Below are positions 21,992-34,697 of a stretch of DNA of 64,000 nt, in pieces. The stretch comes from Impatiens glandulifera (taxonomy: Eukaryota; Streptophyta; Magnoliopsida; Ericales; Balsaminaceae): assembly GCF_907164915.1 (NCBI RefSeq), contig NC_061862.1, positions 81,309,718-81,373,717 of the forward strand, read 5' to 3'. The translations under genes were made by a program, and so were the position numbers. The notes under the pieces are model-generated. The model was not told the DNA's origin. It saw only the letters and a list, made by a program, of their open reading frames with translations, and did not search any database. Numbering within the stretch: the stretch's first letter is position 1; the number at the start of each line of letters is the position of its first letter.

Positions 21992-24509
21992 TTAGACATT
22001 CTTTCGTTGGTTGATGGGTTCCTTTTGTGCATTGAAGTAAACAGTTGCAACCGGAACCCCAAGCATATAGGTGATTAGAGAAAGCTCTATTGTTGAAGTT
22101 GGCTCTAGTTATGATATTTGGCTTCTCAATAGTTTGGTCCACATATATGGATTGTCTAAATAGTATTAGGATATAACGGTGAATTCCAACCGCTGGACAA
22201 GGCGTCATGTATGGCACTATCTCTTGCATTTTTAGTTTATTCATAGTTTAGTGGGTGTGTGCAAGAATTCATATTTTTAAATTTATGAGTTTGAATCTTA
22301 ACAACGGGACCTCAATGTTTAGTTAGATAATTACATTTTAAGGTTACATAATACGAAATTAACGGACCTTGACCCGAATTGGTACCTCCGGGAATGTTGG
22401 ACACATTGCTGAAAGGATAAAAAGAAACATTAGTATACATGAAATTGTTGAACTCTTTTTACTATATAAATTCAACCTTGTCTAATAAAAAACACTTTGC
22501 TGAATCATTGAGATTGGATCCTCTGTTGTGGACCCCTGTTCTCCTCACATGGAAGGGACAAAACAATCATTTAAAAAAAATTAATATTTTGCCCTCACTC
22601 CGGAGGGAAGAAGTATCCTCAAAACAGGCATCCCCAAGTGGTTTTGTATACCCAAAAGAGTCTATCACAATATTATATGGGTTTGTAAGGCTTAATATAT
22701 TATCACCTACTTCTTTTGTTGCTCCTTTAATGTTGAATGTATTTTGATTGTAGCTTTTTTGTTGCTCCTTTAATGTTGAATGCATTTTGATTGTAGAAAG
22801 ATGTAGTTAGCATGTTCTTATTAAAACAAATCTTAATAGAATACTTGTTAAATAAAATGTTCAAGACATAGAGCTTGTTTGATCTTTGATTATTTGAGAG
22901 TTTTTTTATTTTATTTTGTATAACAAATCTTGTTTGATTAAAAATGTAAATTATTTGAGTTTAAATCGTTTGTTGCTAAAATATTATATTATTTTTATAC
23001 TTAAAATTAATAAAAAAAATAAAATAAAATATGAATATTTTATTATTTGTAATTGATCAAATAAGTGATTTAATATTTAGAATGATATGATAGGTAGAGA
23101 ATTTCTAAAAAAAATAGGTAAATTAATTCTCAAGAAATCATAAGTCAAAATTATATCAAACCAGCTCCAAGTATAGACAAGATTTGTGTTAGTAACAACT
23201 TAACAAGTCATATTTGTGATAATACAAAATTTTTAAACATTTAAAATATATATTTCTAATTTATTTTAAATTATCATGGATTAAATTTTATCTTATCATC
23301 AAAATAATAAGCTTACTATACATGCATGATTAATTAGATTTGTAAATTTAACTTTACAAAATAGGTTTAAAATGTTTTGAGCCCTCATTTTTTAGTATAT
23401 TGTAAAAATATATATATGAAAGAGAAATAGGGCTAGCCAGGACTTGGCGCATCTGGATTTGTCATTATCTGATCATGCATGCCAAAAAGTAGAATTAAAA
23501 TAATATAAAAAAATGACATGTGGGTTTGCATTGTTCATTAGTTATCACTTATTGACAATTAGATGATTAATGAATGCATGTCTAAGTGGTCCATTTCAGT
23601 GCATGCCATAACATTATATTCAAGTAGAGTAATATATAATATATTGAGCATTGTTATTTAACTTTATAAGAGAAAGTTGGATTGATTTATTTTACAAATT
23701 TAATAGTTACATCATTACATTCATTTTTTTAATTTTATTTTCATAGATCAAATCACCTAATTTATTAAATTAAATAGTATTTATTTTTAATTTTTAATTA
23801 TTTAATTATTTTATATTATTACCCTTTATGTCATTTTACAAAATAGAATTTTGTAACTTGCAATTAGTTTTATTGCTGTAAACTTAAAACTCTAAAAGTG
23901 GGTATTACCTACTTAAAAAATAAATAAAAAACTTGTAAGGTATAAAATTTCAGGTCAAAAGCCAACAAACGTGCAAGTAAAAGTTGAAATCGAAAACTAA
24001 CAGAAAAACCCAAAATCTCGCTTAACCTAAAATTCAAATGATTGCGGTAACCTCTAAAACAAAGTCGACAACTTTATTTGTTACTCAGATCGATGGTTAC
24101 ACTTTTAATGTTTAATTTAGTAACGGAAAATTGTTTAATTGATTCGTGTGCCTAATCTATACAAAATCATTTTTCTAACAAAAAAAAAAAAAGTAGACTT
24201 TCTAGTAAATATAATTTTGATGTTTGGAATAAAAAGAATTCCACATGCACTAACTCAAATACCCCCCAAAAAAAGATTAATCAAATAAAAGGTAGATAGA
24301 GAAATCATTACCAATGTGTAAAGCTCATTAGGCAATCCAGAAATGGTGACAGTTGGGGGATTGAAAGCCATGGAAGGCTTGATGCTGCAGTCATTAGTAA
24401 CATGCTTGGTTCCATAGTAGACATTCATGGCGGTTGTGGGCACAAATAGATCCACCACATCCCCAATTATTCTACACATGATCAGAGGATCTATCGAAGT
24501 AGCAGCCAT
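21992..24509 (-). pseudogene. MFT-like PEBP gene, copy 2 (broken)
   Basis: Exons: 24312-24509 (198 bp, 66 codons, open, with IIGDVVDLFVPTTAMNVYYG), 23431-23468 (partial), 22368-22408 (41 bp), 22222-21992. Exon 1 closely matches copy 1. Exon 2 keeps MTNPDAPSP (Asp to Asn in the DPD ligand motif), then a TAG at 23433-23435. About 30 bp including REWVHW and the splice donor are gone. Exon 3 changes the completing Trp codon. In exon 4 a 5-bp deletion moves the acceptor but keeps the frame, and a 2-bp insertion (CTATATGC) shifts it before the ATVYFNAQKEP-type end. The 5' leader and TATA-like region are deleted. Pseudogene; certain as a PEBP family member. Confidence 0.88.
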
Positions 24510-24649
24510 CTGAGAGGGGAGGTGTAAGAGATGGACAGTATGTGAGTGGGTTAAAATATGGGAAAGAACAATGTAAGAGAGAGTTGGCCAATATTACATA
24601 ACATGCATGAGCGACAACTCAGTGAATATGACACAACCCCGTGTACTCA

Positions 24650-26575
24650 ATTGTATAATATGTCATAAATTAACAAAGGTAAAATGTGAAAGGTAAAATG
24701 TTAAAGTAACAAATATCATATGGAGATAAGTACTTTAATTTTTTGTCCATAAATAGTCATAAACTACTAAAAAAAAATAACTCACAGAAATATATGATAT
24801 AGCAAATATCAGGTAAAGAAAAAAATGCTCATATAGAAAATGTTAAAATAACAAATATATGATGGAAAGTATAGTAATTTTTAAAGATAAATTAACCAAA
24901 AAATAGTTTAGACAAAAAAATATTACAGTAACAAATATCGAATAAAGAAAAATACTCTAATTTTCTCAATCATAGATAACATAAATTGTCATAAATTAAT
25001 CAAAAAAACAGTTCAGACGAAAAATGTTACATCAACAAATAACGGATAAAGAAAAATACTCTAGTTTTCTCAATCATATAGATAACATAATTTGTCATAA
25101 ATTAACCAAAAAACAGTTCAGAGAGAAAAAATTAAGGTAACAAATATCGGATAAAGAAAAGTACTCTAGTTTTCTCCATCGTAGATAACATAATTTGTCA
25201 TAAATTAACCGGAAAAACAGTTTAAAGAGAAAATGTTAAAGTAACAAATATCGGATAAAGACAAGTACTCTAATTTTCTATGTACATAGATTCAGTTAGA
25301 CAGTTTTCCTTATACAGATAAGACACATCGCCATCAACAGACATAAATTACTCAGAAAACAACTCAGAGAAAATGTTAAAATGACAGATGTTAGATAAAG
25401 TTAACTATTCTAATTTTATCCGCATATAAATAACATAATTTGTCATAAACTAACTAGATAAACAGTTCAGAGATAAATGTTAAAGTAATAAATATCATAT
25501 AAAGACAATTTATCTAGTTTTCTCCATCCATAAATAATATAACGTGTCATATATTACTCCAAAAAACAGCTCACATAAAAAAGGTTAAATAAAAAATATT
25601 AGGTAAGGAAAAACCAACTCGGATGGAAAATGTTAAAATAACATATATATCAGATGGAAAGTTTTGTAATTTTCTCTGTTCACGGATAAATTAACTAGAA
25701 ATATTATGTAAAGAAAAACAAATATTGAATAAAGAAAAGTACTCTAGTTTTCTCAATCATAGATAACATAATTTGTCATAAATTAACCTGAAAACAGTTC
25801 AAATATCAGATAAAGAAAAGTACACTAGTTTTTTTCAATCATATATAATATATTTTTTCATAAATTAAATAGAAAAACAGTTTAGAGGGAAATCATAAAG
25901 TAATAAGTATCGGATAAAGAAAAGTACTCTAATTTTCTCTGTTGTAGATAACATAATTTGTCATAAATTAACCAGAAAAATAGTTTAGAAAGAAAATGTT
26001 AAAGTAACACATATTTGATAAAGACATATACTCTACTTTTCTCCGTCCATAATTAATAAAATTTATCATAAATTACCCAAAAAATAGCTCACAAGAAAAA
26101 TGTTGAAGTAGCAAATTTCAGATACAGAAAAAACAGCTTGGATAGAAAATGTTAAAGTAAGAAATATCATATGGAAAGTATTCTAATTTTTCTGCCCACA
26201 GATAATATATGTTTTCATAAATTAAGCAGAAAAATATTTAAGAGAGATAATGTTAAAGTAACAAATATCAGATAAAGAAAAACAGTTAGTTTTCTACGTC
26301 ATAGATAACATAGTTTTTCATGAATTACCAGAAAAACAGTTCAGAGAGAAAATATTAAAGTAACAGATATCGGATAAAGGAAAATATTCTAATTTTCTCC
26401 GCCAATAGATAATTAAGTTTGAGATAAATTAACCAGATAATAGTTCAAAAGGAAAATGTTAAAGTAACAAATATCGAATAAAAGAAAGTAATATGGTTTT
26501 TTCCATCCACAGATAACATAATTTTTCATAAGTTACAAATATAGGTTAAAGGAGATTACTCTAATTTTTACTAAA
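24650..26575. repeat. About 104-bp satellite array, ~18 units
   Basis: Units contain GTTAAAGTAACAAATATC, GGATAAAGAAAAGTACTCTA, a TTTTCTCCATC..TAGATAACATAA block, and a CATAAATTAACC.GAAAA block. Anchor positions 24951, 25055, 25160 and 25264 give a period of 104-105 bases. About 18 anchors can be followed from 24729 to about 26550, with some units shortened or carrying a CTCGGATGGAAAATG variant. It lies 140 bp upstream of MFT-like copy 2. Confidence 0.9.
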
Positions 26576-27140
26576 CATTTAAAATGTTATAACACGGTTA
26601 ATTTTTGTTAAAAATATTCACAAATTTATCCTATATGTGGTATATATATTTTTTATTTTCTAAATTTTATTGTGGGAAAATCTCTCACCTCCATCTTCAG
26701 ATTACTTATTCAGCTTCATTCATAAATGACGACTCATAAATCACGACGTAACTATTCTACTTCATTTCCAGACAACAATGTTGCAGTCTTGCAGACGATA
26801 ACGATGTTTAGCAAACAACTATATCTAAATAACTTAGAATATTTTTATGACAATAAAGTTTTTGCATTTTTTTTTCTTTGTAATATGTTATTTTACCTGA
26901 AACACATGTTTTCACGATAACAGTGAGAATAGTAATTTGCAATCATACTTCGAATGTAATTGCAACAAATCCAAAATGGTTAAATTAACCAATTTATTCA
27001 TAACTATATAAGAAAAACATAAACAATGTAGCTTCTAATTCGTCTCAACCTCGATATCTAATTTGTACTAAAGTTCAAACCAATTATACACAAGTTTAAA
27101 TCAATTAGAAAATATATATTCAAAATATAATAATATATAA
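26576..27140. other. AT-rich spacer, no gene seen
   Basis: No similarity seen within the window. The small plus ORF at 26726 has no recognisable domain. Confidence 0.4.
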
Positions 27141-28037
27141 TTTAATCTAATCATTTTAACAACTAACTAATGTTGAAAGTCTAGCCAAATAAATATCATC
27201 AAATGAAACATAAAACATAACATCTTTATACTCGAAACACAAAGGGCGTATATAACAAATTAAGACAATGAAACTACTTACATTCACTTCAAACCAACAT
27301 GAATAAGTCAAATAACTATGATATTAAGAATACCTTTCTTCTACACCACTACAAAATCTAACTCTTCAACAATATTGTTTGATCTCTAAAAAGTTAATAA
27401 AATAAATATGATACAAAGAACATTGAGTTTATCATGTAATATACAGTAAAGGATAAAATAAAATCTATCTCGTAATATACATTTCATTTGAGTAGAAAAA
27501 TAACATATAACATGAGACATTAATACTCTATTCTACTACCATGCTCTAAGGGTTCTAAAAGGATATAGAAAAATGCATGTTTTGTCCCTAACTAATATTT
27601 TTTGAGCAACATCCTCCAATAATAATTTGGAGGATAACAAAGAAACATTTGCGTAGTTAGAAAATTGCACAAACATTCAAACTATGAAGTCCATCAAACA
27701 AAGTATGTTCATGATTTTATTTGTGATTCTCATACTCAAGGAAACTAATTAACAAATAATCGAAACAACACACCTTATGTTATAGTAATCGGTAACCCAC
27801 CCACAAATTCATCTCTATAATCATCAACACATAACACATGTTCTACTAATATTTACGTTCGTTCATTTAATCATTTTATGTGACTAGTATAAATTATGTG
27901 CATTCTCTAGTTTGTAATTTTTTTATGATAAACATGGAAAATGGAAAACACTATCAACACTTTTTTTTTAAATGAAAAAAATATTGTCAACAACTTTAAT
28001 TGATCACTTAGGTTTAGGACGGTGGTTGGGGAGAACC

Positions 28038-28473
28038 TGTTGCAAAATATTTAAAATAAAATCATTTTAATGTCTCTAAAATCTTTATGAATATTAAATC
28101 GAAAAGCGGAAGCGTTATCGAATTGAGCACTTACCTTCAATCATTGCTTGTCACGATGAAGCTTAGAGTTTCTCCCACGAACAAAGTCTTTAACCAAACG
28201 TCTAAGAGTCCTTAAAGATTCATCTACACCTTAGCTTTAAAGACTTATTTGTTTAATATAAAATACTCCCTTAAAATATCATTAAGGAGATTATTGTAAC
28301 CATACAATTTAATGTGTAAATTTAATTACAATAAATTAAAATACATTCAATATCATCATGAAAAATAACCTCCTATATTCAATGTGTAATTCCAAAGGTT
28401 GCAATATAAAATAGAATAATTTATACCTTAATGTGTATTACATGTTATTTGTTACATGAAATTAAATCTTACA
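28038..28473 (-). repeat. Copia-type LTR remnant, copy 2
   Basis: Same TG...CA borders and adjoining CAAGTGGGAGAA tract as 18192-18806, but shorter through internal loss. Part of tandem unit 2. Confidence 0.55.
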
Positions 28474-29010
28474 TTCTCCCACTTGATCCATTAGTATAAT
28501 ATTTATCTTAAAAAAAGACAAATATATGAATCATGGGGTAACGCAAAAAATCGACTTTTCTGAGAAGGGTTTTCGTTACTCGATAGTCGCGTCCCATAAT
28601 TTACCTTCCATTTGAGTGAGACAAGGAACCAAAATGGTAGGCTTGGTTAGAGTGCATTTAACATCGTCGATTTAGACTAGTTTTGATTTTTTTTAGATTC
28701 ACCACCTAATTTACTATTCAATAAATTAGGAAAGAATAATATTTTGCGTGTTCAAATACATTTTAGAAATTTCGTTCTTGGTTCGGTGCTTGGTTACACA
28801 TAAAAAATGACTCTCGCGCTATGTCTCACATGCCTGCCACTTGACAATTTTTACTTTACACTTTTGACCATTTAAAAGAATATTATTCATCATTTTATTT
28901 TAGGCATAGGCATGCGTCTAACTAAACAATTATTCGGATATGCAATTTTAGGCTTTGCCTTAACCGAGGCCAAAAAATAAATTATGCTTAGGTTTTTGAA
29001 AGATCCTTTG

Positions 29011-29370
29011 ATGTCTTTCATGATTTACCTAAAATATTTAATTCACTAGCTCGAGTAGACATTGAGATTCTTCATCCACAAGAATCGTTCTAGAGTCTTA
29101 GCATTGACCGTGATCTTTAGACATAGAGTCATTTTTATTATTAAGAGATCATGTCCTAATTTTGTGCTCAAGTTTTTTAGAGATATTTCACTATCTCCCG
29201 TGATTTACCTTAGATGTTTGACACACTAGCTTTAGTAGACGCTAAAATTCTTCTTCTATGGGTATTAACCTGGAGTCTAAGATTTAGTTGTAGTCTTGGG
29301 ACTTTGAGTCATTGTTTATGATCAAAAGATTATGGTCTAATTTGAAGACCGGTGAATGAGAATAATCATT
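29011..29370. repeat. 180-bp diverged tandem duplication
   Basis: TGATTTACCT at 29021 and 29201 marks two units, each followed by a TTGA/TTCACTAGCT..AGTAGAC block, a TTCTTC block, a GAGTCT block and TTGAGTCAT..TATTA..ATCA. They are clearly related though diverged. The end of unit 2 recurs after the gap at 34798. Confidence 0.65.
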
Positions 29371-29712
29371 ATCTAATCCAGATCCATATATAACCAACCT
29401 CGTTATTTTCTTGAGTTGTTCTGAGATGTTGTATGATAGATCATTAGAGTCATTACGAGGCTTGGAACAAAAGGAAGCCTTAAGTACACCTTTTGAGGAC
29501 TTTTGGTTGCGTAGCACATGTGAAGAATTTTGTTCCGGGCATTCACATACTCGCGGGTCGCTCAACGTCGGGGGTACTAGTGGGCTACGAAGAGGGAGCG
29601 AAAGCCTATCGGGTGTATGATCCAGAAGGGAAGTAGTTATACGAGACCAAAGACGTTGTTTTCGAGGAACATCATGCTGGAATTAGGAGATAGTTGATAG
29701 CACGGAGATGGA
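29268..29712 (+). mobile_element. Copia integrase C-terminal fragment
   Basis: Nearly identical to 34798-35241. The plus strand translates in pieces to GYEEGAKAYRVYDPEGK and then TKDVVFEEHHAG, the conserved end of a Copia integrase. The fragment is cut off at GAGATGGAAAAAA, where it joins duplicated U2 sequence in an A-run. It is broken by indels. Confidence 0.7.
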
Positions 29713-31950
29713 AAAAAAATAGGATACAAAGAACATTGAGTTTATCATGTCATACAAAGGTTAAAATCAGAACCATCTAATAATATGCATTTCATTTGAA
29801 TAGAAAAATAACATATAATGTGAGACATTAATACTCTATTCTAGAACCCTAAGGATTCTAAAAGGATATAGAACAATGCATGTTTTGTCCCTAACTGATA
29901 TTTATTGAGAAACATCCTCCAATAATAATTTGCAAATAACAAAGAAATATTTGAGTACTTAGAAAATTGCACAAACATTCAAACTATGAAGTCCATCAAA
30001 CAAATATGTTCATGATTTTATTTGCGATTCTCATACTCAAGGAAATCAAATTAACAAATAATTTAAACAACATACATTATTTTATCATAATCGATAACCC
30101 ACCCAAAAATTCATCTCTACAATCATCAACACATCACACATGTTCTACTAATATTTATTTTCTTTCATTTAATCATTTTATGTGATCAATATAAATTATG
30201 TGCATTATCTAGTTTGCAAATTTTTTATTATAAATATGGAAAACGGAAAACCATACACTATCAATACTTTTTTTCAAATGAAGAGAAATATTGTCATTAA
30301 CTTTTTTTTTTGTTACATAGTTTTACGAGTGGTTGGGGAGAACCTGTTGAAAATCTTTAAAACAAAATCATTTTAATGATTCTAAAATCCTTACGAATAT
30401 TAAATCGAAAAGCGAAAGTGTGAAAGTGTAATTGAATCGAGAACTTACCTCCAACCATTGATTGTCACTAGATAATCGGTGATGAATTTCTCCTACAATC
30501 CGACTCTTTAAATTCTTTAACAAAACGTCCAAGAGTCCTTAGAGATTCTTCTAAACCTTTTATCTTTCTTAACACTCAATGGTGCAAATTCTTAATAAAA
30601 GAAATAGGCTTAGGGACCTCTAAAGATAATAAATTATATTTATAGAGTTATTGTCATCAAATAGCTCTAAGGACTTATTTTTTTAATATAAACTACTCCA
30701 TTAAAATAACATTATGGAGAATGAATTAAAATACATTAAATATCATAATATAGAATAACCTCCTACATTTAATGTGTAATTCCAAATGTTGCAATATACA
30801 AATTAATTTCAATAAATTAATTTGTACACATTATTGAATAGGACAATTTACACCTTAATGTGTATTATATTTTATTTGTTACATGAAATTAAATCTTACA
30901 TTCTCCCACTTAGTCCATTAAAAAAATCATTACCATATTCAAAACAAGCCAGCAACAATTCAGACTAAAAACTGAAACACATATAGATAACCATCTTGTA
31001 AGGAAATTTTGAAATCATTTATTTATTTTTAGTTCATTTGAATGATCCAAAACTATGTAGAATCATCACACGCTGAACAAAGGACATTATAAAATCGAAC
31101 ATTGAACAAATAAACACTAAATGAAACTATTTTTTACAGTCGTTTTTTTTAAAGGAAACAAATTATGAAGCTACATTAAGAATGAAAGTGATTTGTGTGC
31201 TTACATAGTTTGCAAATTGCTTCAAAACAATTTGCAATTTATACCACGTGCAATGGAGATCTCCAACTCCAAAACTAAGAAATGCAGCAAAAGCTTCAAG
31301 AACATCAACAATGGCCGCTCATCCTTTTCTCTCTCTATTCCTTCCTTTTTCTCCCTCCCTCGATCTTTTTATCTAACTGTTTCCTCGTGGTTTCGTGATC
31401 CTCGCGTCTCCGTCCTTGTTTGTCTTTTGATACCAGCAACTAGATTTTTCCGAATGTTTTTTTACCTATGGTGTTAAGGAGCATCAGCACAGAGGAGATG
31501 GACAGGCGGAGATGAAAGGGAAAGAGGGGTCTGGGTGCTTAGCTGTTGCCTAGGCCCTGCTTGTTTGAATTCTTTTGGGGTTTGGGTATCCGTGCCTAAG
31601 ACTTTTTGTTCTGTTATATATATATATATATTATATATTTGCCAAAACCAAAAGATAAACAAAATTAATTAAAATTAAGATGAAATTCATTTAAATTCAA
31701 TTTAATTTGTTTGGTTTATTAATAGTATTTAAATAAATAAAAATAAAAATATATATATATATAAATATATATAAATATATATATTTTATAGTAGGTTTGA
31801 CTCATGCACTGTTTTTAAAAATGCCATTTTTTGTGTGATAAAGAAATATATGTTAAAGAACCCCTTGGATTACCTTTCTTTACATCCCATAAAAAGTGGA
31901 GAGGGATGAAGAACCAAAAATAGAGTTCTCTAGCATAGGCCTTTTGAATT
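29713..31950. repeat. Nearly identical mosaic copy of U2 and U3
   Basis: 29713-30917 matches 17560-18828, and 30917-31940 matches 20066-21090, both with few differences. The intervening 1.24 kb of copy 1 (18829-20065) is missing, and the join lies in an A-run (CCATTAAAAAAATC). Both outer and inner junctions are therefore A-tracts. Confidence 0.85.
30345..30900 (-). repeat. Copia-type LTR remnant, copy 3
   Basis: The same LTR as 18192-18806, with one rather than two copies of the 61-bp unit. Its CTAAGTGGGAGAA tract is kept at the right border. Confidence 0.6.
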
Positions 31951-32830
31951 GACCCGACAATTTTTAAATTGATCCATTCGCGGATGTATCGATTTAATTG
32001 ACTTTAAAGTCATCACTTTAGTTTTATTCTCAAAGAAACTAAAGAAAAGAAAATCAGAGATTTGTTTTAAGAGTCTGGTGTTTGGTTACGTATTAAGAAA
32101 TGGCCTACAACAATATGTCCTATGCGCTTGTATTCACAGAAAATCTCTACTCATAAGTAATCAACCAGTTAATGTTTGAAGGATTGTTACATTTTCGTTT
32201 TGAGTTTAGAACTCTATTTCTCGTGTGAGAAAATCTTAACCATTTTACAAAAGGCCATAATCCTATTCATGAGTCATAGACAAGGTGAAAGAAAAGAAGA
32301 GCAGGGCACGGTTCTCGAGAAAAAATTATCATGATTGTGGAGGATGAGGATTCATATCAGATATTAGAAATTTATTCTTTTAAAATGAAGAAGAAAGAAT
32401 AAATTTATCAAAAGTCCTAAATGATTCCCTTCTAAAATGTTCAAAGTTGAGAAAATCTCGAATATAACACGTTAAAACGAGTCATTTTAAAAATGTTTTC
32501 CAAAATTTATGAAACATCACACGATGATCAAAACTATTTTTAAAAGCTCATAAGAATCGAGTTTGGAATTTTTGGAGTTATTGAACTCCAGATAAGAAAA
32601 TACGTTTCAAAAATTCATAAAATTTTTATGGTAGTGAAAATATTTTTAAGAAGCTATTTTTTTAATTTCATGATTTTTTGACTCATAAAACTCAAGTTAT
32701 AACATCTAGAAGTTCCGGATTTTTTCAAACAAGCCTTAAAAATGTCAGAAAAAATTATATTTGAAGTAAATAATATTTTAAATTTTTTGAGATAATTTGA
32801 AGAATTTTAAAAATTGTTTGGACGCTTGAA
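31860..32830. repeat. Old dispersed repeat, uninterrupted copy
   Basis: Matches in order the pieces at 2590-2880 and 9690-10400, which in copies A and B are separated by the LINE and hAT end. It shows the state before those insertions. No ORF. Confidence 0.45.
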
Positions 32831-34697
32831 TCATAATTTAAGTGTGGTTTTTTTACATTTGGAAACAAACAGGACTTTAAAATTTATTTAATTTTATATT
32901 TTTAAAATTTGGGGTCAAAATTAAATGTAATGAAAATTTGGTGGTCCAATTTAATTCAGAATTATAGAATTAATTTAAATTAAAGAATTAATTCAGATTT
33001 AAAGTTTTTAGGCATATTTACAAGTTTGAGAAGTCTAAGGGTCAAATTGAATGCACCTCAAGGAATTGGAAATAACAAAGAAGAAAAGCTACAGTACCTC
33101 ATCTTTTTTCTCATTGTCTACTTCCGACCTTCACTAGTTCCCGATACCATGGATGCTTTGAGAGTTTCCTCACCTAAACACTAAACAACAGAGGTCGTCT
33201 CAGAATCAGCTTCGTCTTCGTCGTCGTCTAGCCCCAGCTTGGATGCTACTGGAATTCAACGTCGAAGAATAGAGACGGATATTGTCTTACGATCTGGACT
33301 TTGGATTTCCCAATGGACTTCATCTGACCTCGCCGATGTCTTCGAGGAGTGGAGTTCATCACTACGGAGGCTCGCTTACCTGCTGAAGACCTGACTGAGA
33401 CATTTTGACACACATGAATGAAGAAAAGAGGAATCGAAGGATGATTCATCTAAAGATCTGGAAATCGAACGACAATTACCTTCTATAACTTGTTCATCAA
33501 AGCGTTGGCTCCATGAAAAACCCATGAGCTCTCATCATCTTCTAAAGCTTCGATCGATCCTTCGGTGAAACAAAGAGACGACAAAGAACTCTTCTGAAGA
33601 ATTGGCTCGTAGTTCTTCCTCTAGAAATCAATATTTGAAGATTCTGGCGAGAAGAATTTTGAGAGATGAGGCTAGCCAAGTCCTAGCCTCTTCCTAGAAC
33701 TAGAATAAGAGTTGTGTCGTCGAACGTAGATCTACTTATAAGAAAAACACTATAGAAAAACACAAGACATGATATTTTTTAAAAAATTTAGAATGTATTC
33801 ATGGACTTTTATCTCAACTATAATGCATACACGTATTTACATAAGTATAGTCGACACATAAAGGAAACATGCGTGGTTATATTACTTGTGCACGACGAAC
33901 GATGAGTCTTGGGAGTAATGATCTGGTTTTCGTGTCTATGTAAAATCATAAAAGAAAGTTAGCTCCCCAACATGTCAAGCGAAGCTATCAATATAAAAGC
34001 ATACCCTCAATCGGGAATTTCTACCCCGTCTTTAGTGCTACCTCTAAAAGACAAACTCACTAAAATATGGAAGTGAGGATCGATCCAAAGACCTAAGTTA
34101 AACTTACGGAACATCCATCAAATTTGGAATAGATTTCCATTCCCCATTAACTAATATTTTTACATAATACTATAGGTGTACATATGATGTCGCACCACGC
34201 ACATCATGTACTACCTCAAAATAATAGAGCGATGTGCCCAAAATTAGAACCAATGCATGTAGAAAGACGAATTTGGGTGATGTACCATTTTCCCCTTTAT
34301 TTATTATTTTGGATTAGATTTGTTTTTTGTTAAAGTTGTAAGAATAATATTCTTAAAAATTACCAAAATATTATTCAAGTTAAGCATCGATTAATCCGTA
34401 GTAGAGTCGCTAAAAATGTTGTAACGCCAAAAATCGACCCTTTTAGAAAATGTATCAAAATGTCATATTTATCAAAAATACATATCATAACCTAAATCAA
34501 TGTCATGTCAAAACCTAAATCAATGTCTATCCAAACCTAAATCAATATCTATCAAAACCTAAATCCAATATCAAATCATGCTCATAATCTTTTATTAGCA
34601 ATTTCAACTATGACCTAAGAATTTAAGTTTAAATAACTAGATTCAAAGAAATTCCGGTCTTAAATTAAAAAAAAAAATAGGTGGCGCGAGGAAACAC
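32831..34697. other. Intergenic, no gene recognised
   Basis: The small minus ORF at 33246-33449 and the richer text at 33100-33760 show no known domain. Near 34425 the block TAACGCCAAAAATCGAC recalls the dispersed repeat at 18870 and 28540. Four short AAAACCTAAATC.AT repeats lie at 34480-34570. Confidence 0.4.

Larger units (their letters stand above)
21101..28970. repeat. Tandem unit 2 around MFT-like copy 2
   Basis: A diverged duplicate of 12160-19200 in the same orientation. It includes MFT-like copy 2, an expanded satellite, U2 (27140-28037), an LTR remnant and the following dispersed repeat. Relative to unit 1 it lacks 12560-14098 and gains about 1.8 kb of satellite. 21195-21475 carries extra sequence not matched in unit 1. 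Confidence 0.8.

Noticed and set aside
24650..26575. CRISPR-like array
   Set aside because: Units are contiguous degenerate 104-bp repeats without constant repeats and unique spacers, and the DNA is plant nuclear.
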